Assembly (NCBI GenBank): GCA_001796865.1
Contig: MGNQ01000020.1
Location: 198 to 8,363 of the forward strand
Length of the DNA stretch: 8,166 bases
Source: Chloroflexi bacterium RBG_16_56_11
GTDB taxonomy: Bacteria; Chloroflexota; Dehalococcoidia; Dehalococcoidales; RBG-16-60-22
Direction of reading: 5' to 3'
A model generated the notes under the pieces. The model did no database searches, was not told where the DNA came from, and worked only from the letters and a program-made list of their open reading frames with translations. Shown here in pieces: positions 1 to 6,014 of this stretch; within the stretch, counting starts at the first letter, position 1, and each line of letters begins with the position of its first letter. The translations under genes were made by a program, and so were the position numbers.

Positions 1-630
1 GAGCTGTTTCCCGGTGAGTTTCCGGGCGTGTTTCAACGTATTGACGATACCGCGATGGGCGCAGCCCAGGATAACCACCAGCCCGAAATCGGCATTGATG
101 ACCAGGGCGAGGTCGTCGGCCAGCTCGTCCGGGAGCATTTTGCCCGTCTTTCTATCGAACAGACCGCTGTCAATCTCTTCGTAGTCCGTGAGCATGGGTA
201 TCTCGCCGGAAGTGAAGAAACGGTCGGTAAAGCGTACCGGTTTTTGCGCCAGGTGGAAGCGGGCGCCGAGATTTTCCAGGAGCTCCGGGCGGAACGGCAT
301 ACCGGCGAAATGTTCCGGGCTCTTGCCGCGGTGGGAGTATTTGGCCGCCCAGATATCCGGGTGGGCTATCACCTCGACGTCTTTACGCATTATTTTCAGC
401 ACCTCGTGCAGCCCGCCGGTATGGTCGTGGTGGCCGTGGCTGATGACGATACGGTCGACCGTCCTGAGGTCGATACCCATGAGCCGGGCGTTATGGACGG
501 CAGCGACACCGGACCCGGTATCGAACAGCACCTTCACCCCGTCGGCTTCAACCAGCATGCTCAGTCCCCATTCCGCCAGGCAGCCCGGTTCGGCGGTATT
601 TTCACTCAGCGTGGCGATATTGATTTTCAT
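1..630 (-). CDS. Metallo-beta-lactamase-fold hydrolase, COG1237-like (C-terminus cut by window edge)
   Basis: The first 210 codons are present without a stop, so the protein runs off the left edge. Seen: the metal-binding signature SHGHHDHTGG at residues 64-73 (the HxHxDH pattern that holds two metal ions), a preceding FDTG strand-loop at 36-39, and a later GCAHRG motif at 189-194 whose H192 should be another metal ligand. The G-C-[AS]-H-x-G motif and the overall order are typical of the COG1237 group, often annotated as 7,8-dihydropterin-6-methyl-4-(ribofuranosyl)aminobenzene 5'-phosphate synthase. That name comes from an archaeal member and should not be carried over as a function. The protein lacks a signal peptide and is probably cytoplasmic. 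The start is ATG at 628-630, preceded by GGAGGA. It is the last visible gene of the operon, 25 nt after the TSUP transporter gene. Family assignment is firm; the substrate is unknown. Confidence 0.9.
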   Translation of the reverse strand, partial: MKINIATLSENTAEPGCLAEWGLSMLVEADGVKVLFDTGSGVAAVHNARLMGIDLRTVDRIVISHGHHDHTGGLHEVLKIMRKDVEVIAHPDIWAAKYSHRGKSPEHFAGMPFRPELLENLGARFHLAQKPVRFTDRFFTSGEIPMLTDYEEIDSGLFDRKTGKMLPDELADDLALVINADFGLVVILGCAHRGIVNTLKHARKLTGKQL

Positions 631-655
631 ATGTCCTCCATATTGGGCGATTTTG

Positions 656-1402
656 TCAAAATGGCGCTATTAACAGTCGCAACGCTACGATGGCCAGCCC
701 CAGCGCCAGCAACCGGACAATCAGGCTTCCCTTGACCCTCTGGGAAAGGCGGGCGCCAAACTGCGCCCCGATGACTGCCCCGGCGGACAGTACCGCCACC
801 CGGCCGATATCGCCGGAGAAGGTGCCGTCGGCTATGTGAGTCAGAGTCGCTGAAAGGGTGCTGATGGCCACGACAAAATGAGACGTGGCTGTGGCCAGGT
901 GTACAGGAAAGAAAAGGAGCTGGGTCAAGGCCGGGACATGGATAATCCCGCCGCCGATGCCAAGAAGCCCCGAAACGATGCCTACGGCAAAGGCAACTAC
1001 CAGCCCGAGGGGCAAATTATACGAGTATTTATAGTGGTTCCCCTGGCGATCGGTGGCGCTCCGGCTGACCTGCCATTTCAGCAGCAGACTACCGGTTATT
1101 CTTTTATCCGGCCTTAGAGTGAGATAAGCAGCTATCAGGAGGAGGAGCGACCCGAAGGCATATTGAAAAGCGCCCCGACTCAAGTAGTTAATGATAAAAG
1201 CGCCGATAATCGCGCCCGGCACAGCGACCATCGAGAAAGAGACCCCCGAGCGGTAATCGATACGTTTCAGACGCCCGTAGGCTATGGAGCCGGACAGGGC
1301 GTTGAAAAAAGCGACGGTCAGGGTAATGCTGGTAATGGTTGCCGGGGTTTCCTCCGGGTACAGGAAGAGCAGTATCGGCACCAGCAGGAAACCGCCGGCC
1401 AC
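656..1402 (-). CDS. TSUP family (TauE/SafE) membrane transporter
   Basis: This is a membrane protein of the TSUP family, which exports or imports sulfite, sulfonates and related organic anions. Seen: two homologous halves. The first ends in GVAGGFLLVP and the second carries the classic VSGLLGIGGGIIHVP at residues 143-157, followed by ATSHFVVAISTLSATLTHI, also typical. Hydrophobic segments cover most of the 248 residues, with a polar loop near 96-130. The coordinates use the first canonical start (GTG at 1400-1402), but this cuts off the first half of transmembrane helix 1. The same open frame continues upstream to a stop at 1478-1480 and encodes a good helix (IIWLWLALIGLFIGAFGTLIG). A strong AAGGAGGT at 1472-1479 precedes it by the right distance for initiation at an ATC codon at 1463-1465, giving about 269 residues. 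The true protein very probably includes those residues. The substrate cannot be told from sequence. Confidence 0.92.
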   Translation of the reverse strand: MAGGFLLVPILLFLYPEETPATITSITLTVAFFNALSGSIAYGRLKRIDYRSGVSFSMVAVPGAIIGAFIINYLSRGAFQYAFGSLLLLIAAYLTLRPDKRITGSLLLKWQVSRSATDRQGNHYKYSYNLPLGLVVAFAVGIVSGLLGIGGGIIHVPALTQLLFFPVHLATATSHFVVAISTLSATLTHIADGTFSGDIGRVAVLSAGAVIGAQFGARLSQRVKGSLIVRLLALGLAIVALRLLIAPF

Positions 1403-1471
1403 TCCGATGAGCGTGCCGAAGGCGCCGATAAACAGGCCGATTAAGGCCAGCCATAACCAGATGATAGCATG

Positions 1472-1479
1472 ACCTCCTT
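1472..1479 (-). promoter_or_regulatory. Strong ribosome binding site for the TSUP gene
   Basis: The minus strand reads AAGGAGGT here, overlapping the stop codon of the upstream thiamine-binding gene. It lies 2-3 nt from an ATG (1468-1470) that opens only a 9-codon frame, and 7 nt (counted from GGAGG) from an in-frame ATC at 1463-1465. The site therefore argues that TSUP translation starts about 20 codons before the first canonical in-frame start (GTG at 1400-1402). Confidence 0.65.
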
Positions 1480-1783
1480 ACCGGCCCAGCTTGTCCCGGA
1501 CGGCTTTTATCTTGCCCTCTATGGTCAGTGGTTTGTCGCGGCGCTCGTCGATGCGGATAGTGGTCACCACCCTTTTCGCCCCGGCGTCGAAGGCGGACCG
1601 GTGCATCCGCTGCGCCAGCTCCAGCAACCTGTCGAGGTCGCCCTCGATAATCGTGTTCATGGCCGTGAGCTCGTATTTTATGCCCGGCTCGTTTTGTAAC
1701 AGGCGCACTGCTCCGGCGACAAATTGGCTCACCGAAGGGGACTGTGTACCCACCGGCACGACGCTGATATCAATCATCGCCAT
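1478..1783 (-). CDS. MTH1187/YkoF-family thiamine-binding protein
   Basis: This is a 101-residue protein of the MTH1187 family (PF01910, formerly UPF0045), small ferredoxin-like-fold proteins that bind thiamine or its pyrimidine part; YkoF of Bacillus is the characterised relative. Seen: the family N-terminus MAMIDISVVPVGT, the central YELTAMNTIIEGD stretch at about residues 38-50, and the helix plus strand HRSAFDAGAKRVVTTIRIDERRD, all typical in order and spacing. There is no signal or membrane segment, so it should be cytoplasmic, and relatives are oligomeric. The start is the ATG at 1781-1783, with AGGAGG 8-9 nt upstream; an internal ATG two codons later is less well placed. The gene sits 31 nt after the DUF1847 gene, and its stop overlaps the ribosome binding site of the TSUP gene, suggesting coupled translation. 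Thiamine binding is inferred from the family only. Confidence 0.9.
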   Translation of the reverse strand: MAMIDISVVPVGTQSPSVSQFVAGAVRLLQNEPGIKYELTAMNTIIEGDLDRLLELAQRMHRSAFDAGAKRVVTTIRIDERRDKPLTIEGKIKAVRDKLGR

Positions 1784-1814
1784 TGTATTTACCTCCTGAA
1801 AGGCCCAACTTTTA

Positions 1815-2516
1815 TCAATCCAACCTGCTTTTCAGCCTTTTATAGTACGTTTCCGAGGTATAAAGGGCGGCCAACGGATTGTGCCCGAAAACGCGGTCTT
1901 TCACCGCCAGCACCGTCAGCGGCACTTCGCAGTACTTGATAAAAAGAGTATCGTGGCCGATACAGAGTCCCAGCATGACCGCCATGTCCACTCCGGCCCG
2001 GTTGATAAGCATGGCCTGGGCGATGGGATTGCACATGGTCTCCCATGCTTCCGGTCCGGCGATTTTTTCTTCCGGCCGCACGCCGATTTTCTCTTTAGCG
2101 ACGGCTCCCGATTTACACTGTACGGAGACAACCTGGAAGCCGTTGTTTTCGAGGATTTCAGTAAGCAGTTTCGCTTCTCCGGCGAGTCCGCCGCAATGAG
2201 CGAGTCCGAGCTTTTTGTAGTCGCACTTCCGGGCAAACTGGACCAGCTCCTCGATACGTGGTAGTTTTGTCCTCAGCCCGTCGGGGGAACGCTCGTAGCA
2301 CTGGAACTCCTGGACCGAGGCCAGGCGGGCAAACTCCCTGATTTCCGGTTTATTGTATTCGACCAGGGCTTCGGCGAATATATCCGGCATCAACTTCATC
2401 GGGCAGAACGGCGGCATCTTCTCGGTCGGGGGAGTGGCATCGGCCACCCGGCCTCCCCGGTTTTCGCAGACCTTGACGCCGCAGACAGCGCAGCGGGGAT
2501 ACAGGTTTTTCACCAT
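1815..2516 (-). CDS. DUF1847 putative metal-binding protein
   Basis: This 233-residue protein matches DUF1847 (COG4887), a family of unknown function found in archaea and anaerobic bacteria and described as metal-binding because of its cysteines. Seen: an N-terminal cysteine cluster C9-x2-C12-x4-C17 with a further C38, which looks like a zinc or iron-sulfur site; YERSPDG at 74-80; AHCGGLAGEA at 106-115; MCNPIAQA at 161-168; and the C-terminal block GLCIGHDTLFIK at 183-194 followed by VKDRVFGHNPLAALY at 205-219, the most characteristic part of the family. Eight conserved-looking cysteines in all suggest a redox or metal role. The start is the ATG at 2514-2516, with AAAGGAG 7 nt upstream and a promoter 29 nt before it. 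It is the first gene of the four-gene operon. The biochemical function is not known. Confidence 0.9.
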   Translation of the reverse strand: MVKNLYPRCAVCGVKVCENRGGRVADATPPTEKMPPFCPMKLMPDIFAEALVEYNKPEIREFARLASVQEFQCYERSPDGLRTKLPRIEELVQFARKCDYKKLGLAHCGGLAGEAKLLTEILENNGFQVVSVQCKSGAVAKEKIGVRPEEKIAGPEAWETMCNPIAQAMLINRAGVDMAVMLGLCIGHDTLFIKYCEVPLTVLAVKDRVFGHNPLAALYTSETYYKRLKSRLD

Positions 2517-2545
2517 GAGATGGCTCCTTTTCGTTATTCAGTCCT

Positions 2546-2574
2546 ATTCTAGTTACTTGGCGATTAAAAAACAA
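2546..2574 (-). promoter_or_regulatory. Candidate sigma-70 promoter of the DUF1847 operon
   Basis: On the minus strand a TTGTTT box (2569-2574) is followed after exactly 17 nt by TAGAAT (2546-2551), one mismatch from the -10 consensus. Transcription would start near 2539, about 22 nt before the DUF1847 ATG. The -35 box is only moderate. Confidence 0.5.
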
Positions 2575-2649
2575 TGATAATCGAAAGCGCGTTAACATAG
2601 AGGTGAGTGAAATGAAGTAACCCGTTTTGAAGTGAAAAGGAGAGAGGTA

Positions 2650-2679
2650 CTTTCGCTATTCAATAGCGCGCCGCGAAAG
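2650..2679 (-). terminator. Possible terminator hairpin after the 290-residue gene
   Basis: The arms CTTTCGC (2650-2656) and GCGAAAG (2673-2679) can form a 7-bp stem with a 16-nt loop, 18 nt after the stop of the 2697-3569 gene. Overlapping it is a perfect near-palindrome, CGCTATT-C-AATAGCG (2654-2668), which competes with the outer stem because both use the same CGC. No T-run follows on either strand, so this is not a classical rho-independent terminator. It could equally be a protein-binding site. Confidence 0.3.
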
Positions 2680-2696
2680 AGCAACCGGGAAAGACT

Positions 2697-3569
2697 TTAG
2701 GCAGCCAGAAATAGTGTAGCCCCGGTAACAACAGACTGCGCCGCCAGTGACAGAGGTTGTCGGCTGTGGCCAGTTTTTTCGTAGTGTTTGACTAAAGAGA
2801 CCAGCGACTCCTGCTGGTGCCGGGTAACCTGCATGTGTTCCAGGGAATTACCTGTAGCTTTTTCCGCGGTCAGCACACTGACCAGCGGCCTGTCCCCGTT
2901 TGATCCTTCTATGTTTGATTTCACGCCCCGCGCCAGGCGATCGGTCAGCCCGATAACCGCCAGGTCTCCTTCACCATCCAGGGTCAACAACCTCGCCATG
3001 CCCGGCAGTGTTTGAGTGTCCGGCGGTAGTATTTTCAGCGCGATGAGAGGGTAACGGTAGTCGGCCTTATAGACCGGCATCGTTATCTCGATATCGCGTT
3101 CGGGAAAGGGCGGCTTTTCCATGAGAACCGTCATAATCTCCGGCGGCTCCAGGCACTTTTTTCTGCCTCCAGCCGGTACTGCGGTCTCATAACTGGCGGC
3201 CGCCAGTCTCGTAAACGGCCTGATATGTCTTTTAAGGGCGGCTGGCAGTTTTCCACTTCTAAGGGCGAGCTCAGCAATACGCTCCAGTCTCCGCGCCTCG
3301 CCTGTCCCGACGGCCACTATCACCGGTATGTACCTGCCCGGTGTAGTCTCCAGGCCGACGGTGACGAACGGCTGTTGGAGGCGTGCCTTCCTGGAGGCTA
3401 TTTCTCGCGCCAGCCGGGTGACTGACCTATCCGGCCGTGAAGTATGGACGTCGCCCAGGACATCGCAATAGAGCATCCGTACCCGGCCGCGTGGCGTCTT
3501 TTCACCCGGACGATTTATAGACCGGAGAAACACGATGTCGTTCGGTTGGCAGTTACTGTCGTTACCCAT
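2697..3569 (-). CDS. Hypothetical protein of unrecognised family, 290 residues
   Basis: I do not recognise this protein. It is soluble-looking, with no signal peptide or membrane helix, and rich in Arg, Leu, Ala and Pro. The first half has a strand-like GRYIPVIVAVGTG at 78-90, then an Arg/Leu-rich helix RRLERIAELALRSGKLPAAL at 93-112. The second half has a hydrophobic IALKILPP at 176-183, LTLDGEGDLAVIGLTDRLARG at about 195-215, and a Gln/His-rich helix (HMQVTRHQQESLVSLVKHYE, about 245-264). Only three cysteines (7, 35, 139) occur. Start: the ATG at 3567-3569 has no good ribosome binding site, only a weak AGCGGA, but a promoter lies about 20 nt upstream. It stands alone between the DUF1847 operon and the divergent nitroreductase gene. 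The long uninterrupted frame, normal codon use and own promoter support a real gene, although the poor start site leaves the N-terminus uncertain. Confidence 0.7.
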   Translation of the reverse strand: MGNDSNCQPNDIVFLRSINRPGEKTPRGRVRMLYCDVLGDVHTSRPDRSVTRLAREIASRKARLQQPFVTVGLETTPGRYIPVIVAVGTGEARRLERIAELALRSGKLPAALKRHIRPFTRLAAASYETAVPAGGRKKCLEPPEIMTVLMEKPPFPERDIEITMPVYKADYRYPLIALKILPPDTQTLPGMARLLTLDGEGDLAVIGLTDRLARGVKSNIEGSNGDRPLVSVLTAEKATGNSLEHMQVTRHQQESLVSLVKHYEKTGHSRQPLSLAAQSVVTGATLFLAA

Positions 3570-3590
3570 GTTATTCCGCTCTGTAACTTT

Positions 3591-3619
3591 ATGGTAAAGC
3601 TGGAACCTAGCTAAGTCAA
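3591..3619 (-). promoter_or_regulatory. Candidate promoter of the 290-residue hypothetical gene
   Basis: On the minus strand TTGACT (3614-3619), one mismatch from the -35 consensus, is followed after 17 nt by TACCAT (3591-3596), a 4/6 match to the -10 box. Transcription would begin near 3584, leaving a leader of about 15 nt, consistent with the weak ribosome binding site. Confidence 0.45.
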
Positions 3620-3667
3620 TAGCCGGATGGTCATGCCGGGGGTATTCAAACCTCTCAATAATCCAAT

Positions 3668-3697
3668 TTGACTTCTCCGTCAGAAAATGCCGATAAT
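3668..3697 (+). promoter_or_regulatory. Candidate sigma-70 promoter of the nitroreductase gene
   Basis: TTGACT (3668-3673) is followed after 18 nt by GATAAT (3692-3697); each box is one mismatch from consensus. Transcription would begin near 3704, about 30 nt before the nitroreductase ATG. It is divergent from the promoter at 3591-3619. Confidence 0.6.
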
Positions 3698-3706
3698 TTG
3701 TTATCG
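3691..3706. repeat. Perfect inverted repeat over the nitroreductase -10 box (candidate operator)
   Basis: CGATAA (3691-3696), a 4-nt TTTG spacer, and TTATCG (3701-3706) form a perfect 6-bp inverted repeat. It covers the -10 hexamer and the expected transcription start, where a dimeric repressor would block RNA polymerase. No regulator gene is visible nearby. Confidence 0.45.
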
Positions 3707-3733
3707 AATTTATTCAAGGAGGAGCGTTAACGC

Positions 3734-4402
3734 ATGGACGTCATTGCGGCTATAAAAAAGAGGAAAAGCATCCGGGCTTTCAAACCGGACCCCGTTCCGA
3801 AGGGCTTGCTTAAAAAGATAGTAGAGCAGGCTTTACGGGCGCCATCCTGGGCCAATACCCAGCCCTGGGAGTTCGCTATCGCCGGGGGCAAGAAACTCAA
3901 AGAGATACAGGACGGCTTCATCAAGAGGGGTGTCCAGGAGCCGAAATCAGAGGTCTCTCGACCCTACGAGTTCCCCGAGCCCTACATGGCCCGTATCCGC
4001 GCCCTGCAGCCCAAGGACCGCAAGGAGATAACGAAGGAAGAGTGGGACGCCCGCACCATTCTGAACTTTGGCCATTATGGTGCGCCGGCCTGTATATATT
4101 TGCTCGTCGGTAAGTCTTTCTACCAGCAGTCCAAGGGCATTAACGTCTGGTCAATGTATGATTCCGGTTCGGTGGTACAGAACATCATGCTGCTGGCAAC
4201 CAGTTACGGACTGGGCACGATAGCCCAGGCGCAGGCCGTGATTTACCCCGATATCATCCGGAAGGTCCTGGGTATCCCTGGAAACAAGGTCATCGCGCTG
4301 GGGATATCCATCGGCTATCCGGACTGGAAAAATCCGGTCAACAAGTCCCGCACGGCCAGGGAGCCCTTCGACAAGGTGGTCAAGTTTTACGGCTTCCGGT
4401 AG
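3734..4402 (+). CDS. Nitroreductase family protein (FMN-dependent oxidoreductase)
   Basis: This 222-residue protein belongs to the nitroreductase superfamily (PF00881): homodimeric flavoproteins that use FMN and NAD(P)H to reduce nitro groups, quinones or other substrates in the cytoplasm. Seen: the N-terminal FMN-phosphate motif RKSIRAF at 10-16, APSWANTQPW at 36-45 (the usual APS.x.N.QPW signature around the flavin), a dimer-core helix DSGSVVQNIMLLATSYGLGT at 143-162, and the closing ALGISIGYP at 188-196. The region 66-110 between these blocks is charged and longer than in minimal members, as in subfamilies with a substrate lid. Start: ATG at 3734 with AAGGAGGAG about 10 nt upstream. It has its own promoter and a possible operator, and converges with msrQ with only 8 nt between the stops. 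The physiological substrate is not evident; an anaerobic redox or detoxification role is inferred from the family. Confidence 0.95.
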   Translation: MDVIAAIKKRKSIRAFKPDPVPKGLLKKIVEQALRAPSWANTQPWEFAIAGGKKLKEIQDGFIKRGVQEPKSEVSRPYEFPEPYMARIRALQPKDRKEITKEEWDARTILNFGHYGAPACIYLLVGKSFYQQSKGINVWSMYDSGSVVQNIMLLATSYGLGTIAQAQAVIYPDIIRKVLGIPGNKVIALGISIGYPDWKNPVNKSRTAREPFDKVVKFYGFR

Positions 4403-4430
4403 TACCGGCGTTACTTTGTGTTTTGACGCC
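4396..4430. terminator. Possible bidirectional hairpin between nitroreductase and msrQ
   Basis: CCGGTA-G-TACCGG (4396-4408) is a perfect near-palindrome spanning the nitroreductase stop. Overlapping it, CCGGCGT (4405-4411) can pair with ACGCCCGG (4426-4433) with one bulged C and a T-rich 14-nt loop that contains the msrQ stop. There is no terminal T-run, so a terminator role is only suggested by position between convergent genes. Confidence 0.3.
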
Positions 4431-5022
4431 CGGCTCCGTCCAACCAGCGGCTGACCGGAGGCAGGCGCGCTAACAGAAGGATTACGATTATAACCATGAA
4501 CGCCAGCGGCTGGCGTATGTCTATCTTGGCCTGCCAGATGAAGTGAATCGCCGCCAGCAGCGCCGCCGGGTAGACGAGAAAACGCCAATACCTCCGCATC
4601 TTTGTTTGCTGCCGTCGGTGAATGAACGAGTACACTACCATCGGCAGCAGGCAGATATAGGCCGCCAGCCCGGCTACGGCATAACGTTTTTCGAAGATAT
4701 CCTGCCTCAAAAAGGTCAGGTTGAAGCCATAGTCCAGCCAGAGGAAGTTCAAGAGGTGCAGGCTGGCATACCCCACGGCATACAGCCCGGCCAGCCGTCG
4801 GAGCAACAGTAGCCAGCTGGAACCTATCAATCGGTACAGGGGAGAGCTGGCCAGGGAGAGCGTAAGCAGGATGATGGCGTAGAGGCCAGTCCTGAGCTGG
4901 ATGTCCTGGATGGGATTAGCGGAAAGACGGTCAAAAGCTGCATCGGCAGCCAGCCAGGCCAGTGGCACCAGGGCCAGCGCGTTCATCAGGAGGGCCGGTA
5001 ACTGCCGCTGCCACCACCTCAT
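4411..5022 (-). CDS. msrQ: MsrQ, haem-binding membrane subunit of the MsrPQ methionine-sulfoxide reductase
   Basis: MsrQ (formerly YedZ) is a membrane cytochrome b of the ferric-reductase-like family that passes electrons to MsrP. Seen in the 203 residues: about six hydrophobic helices (about 8-27, 45-62, 71-95, 113-135, 146-163, 172-187), the family motif NPIQDIQLRTG at 36-46, the RRLAGLYAVGYASLH segment with H89, a DIFEKRYAVAG loop at 108-118, and AAIHFIWQAK with H160. H89 and H160 align with haem-ligand histidines of E. coli MsrQ. A third histidine of that protein, in its LHNFVY motif, is replaced here by R147, and the histidine of its DIQHFTG motif by L43. The ATG shares one base with the msrP stop (TGATG), implying translational coupling. 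Length is about that of E. coli MsrQ. Identity is strengthened by the adjacent msrP. Confidence 0.9.
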   Translation of the reverse strand: MRWWQRQLPALLMNALALVPLAWLAADAAFDRLSANPIQDIQLRTGLYAIILLTLSLASSPLYRLIGSSWLLLLRRLAGLYAVGYASLHLLNFLWLDYGFNLTFLRQDIFEKRYAVAGLAAYICLLPMVVYSFIHRRQQTKMRRYWRFLVYPAALLAAIHFIWQAKIDIRQPLAFMVIIVILLLARLPPVSRWLDGAGRQNTK

Positions 5023-5951
5023 CAGAAGCTCTTTCGCAGGTCCAGGTCTTTATACAGGGAAGAGACATCCTCACCGTAGCCGTTGAAGAGCAGGGTGGGG
5101 AGGCGGGAAGACTCGCCGATACGCCTTTCGCTGGACTGCGACCAGCGGGGGTGGGACACGCCGGGGTTGACGTTGGCGTAAAAACCGTACTCGCTGGGGG
5201 CCGCCAGCGCCCAGGAAGTACGGGGCATGTCCGCCACCAGGTCGATTTTCACGATGGACTTGATGCTTTTAAAGCCGTATTTCCAGGGCACGACCAGCCG
5301 TAAAGGCGCGCCGTTCTGGGGCAGGAGACTCTTGCCGTAAAGCCCCGTGGACATGATTGTCAGGTTGTGCCTGGCCTCGTCCAGCCGTAGGCCTTCCACG
5401 TAAGGCCAATCCAGTACCAGGAACCCCTGCCCCGGCATCTGCGTAGTATCGTAAAGCGTCTCAAATCGTACGTACTTGGCGGACGAGAGCGGCTCGACCT
5501 CCGCCAGGAGCTTGCCCAGGGGAAATCCGAGCCAGGGTATCACCATCGACCATGCCTCCACGCAGCGCAGGCGATAGACCCGTTCCTCCGGAGGGAACTT
5601 CTTCACCAGGTCTTCGATACCGAAAGTCTGCGGCTTATTTACCAGACCGCCCACCGCCACCGTCCAGGGCGAGGTCTTGAAACCCTGAGAAACGGCGGCG
5701 ACTTCCGTCTTGGATAGCGAGAACTCATAGAAATTGTTATAGCCGGTCACGTCTTCAATCGGGGTGAGCTTGTCCGCCGGGGTCGCTACGGCGCTTGAAG
5801 TCGGACTTGATACCGGGGTGGTCTCAGCGATTCCTTTACACGAGCTCAAAACGACTGCCCCTGCTGCCGCTATGCCCATTCCGGCCAGGAATTTCCGGCG
5901 GGAAACGAATAAATGCTCCGGGGTGATTTCCGAGGAACGTATTTTGTCCAT
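5022..5951 (-). CDS. msrP: MsrP, periplasmic/extracytoplasmic molybdopterin methionine-sulfoxide reductase catalytic subunit
   Basis: MsrP (formerly YedY) reduces methionine sulfoxide in exported proteins, using a molybdenum-molybdopterin centre and electrons from MsrQ. Seen in 309 residues: a twin-arginine signal with SRRKFL at 17-22 followed by a hydrophobic Ala/Gly stretch, then LSSC at 35-38 that fits a lipobox. A Ser/Thr/Pro/Ala-rich linker (44-60) follows, then the catalytic domain: TGYNNFYEFSLSK at 69-81, RLRCVEAWSM at 127-136 with C130 as the expected molybdenum ligand, MPGQ, YVEGLRLDEA, NGAPLRLVVPWKYGFKSIKSI, and EYGFYANVNP near the end. The protein ends in LYKDLDLRKSF, as E. coli MsrP ends in a closely similar sequence. 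The start is ATG at 5949-5951 with AGGAG only 3 nt upstream, a rather tight spacing. It is the first gene of the msrPQ operon with its own promoter. Confidence 0.96.
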   Translation of the reverse strand: MDKIRSSEITPEHLFVSRRKFLAGMGIAAAGAVVLSSCKGIAETTPVSSPTSSAVATPADKLTPIEDVTGYNNFYEFSLSKTEVAAVSQGFKTSPWTVAVGGLVNKPQTFGIEDLVKKFPPEERVYRLRCVEAWSMVIPWLGFPLGKLLAEVEPLSSAKYVRFETLYDTTQMPGQGFLVLDWPYVEGLRLDEARHNLTIMSTGLYGKSLLPQNGAPLRLVVPWKYGFKSIKSIVKIDLVADMPRTSWALAAPSEYGFYANVNPGVSHPRWSQSSERRIGESSRLPTLLFNGYGEDVSSLYKDLDLRKSF

Positions 5952-5982
5952 GTTCTCCTGTTTTTTATAAGGTTATATTTTA

Positions 5983-6011
5983 ATTCTAAACCTCGCCGGA
6001 GAATATGACAA
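5983..6011 (-). promoter_or_regulatory. Candidate sigma-70 promoter of msrPQ
   Basis: On the minus strand TTGTCA (6006-6011) is followed after 17 nt by TAGAAT (5983-5988); each box is one mismatch from consensus. The -35 box lies just past the stop of the upstream MATE gene, so msrPQ can be transcribed independently. The expected start is near 5976, about 25 nt before the msrP ATG, within an AT-rich stretch. Confidence 0.6.
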
Positions 6012-6014
6012 ATA

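Noticed and set aside
28..735. Long plus-strand open frame of 235 codons opposite the metallo-hydrolase gene
   Set aside because: The minus strand carries an unmistakable metallo-beta-lactamase-fold protein with a ribosome binding site. The plus-strand translation has no family look and runs into the TSUP gene; it is an antisense shadow in GC-rich DNA.
2576..2583. GATAATCG repeated here and at 7513-7520, resembling an arm of the nitroreductase inverted repeat
   Set aside because: The same octamer also occurs inside coding sequence (near 1206 and 1645), so it is probably common in this genome and not a regulon site.
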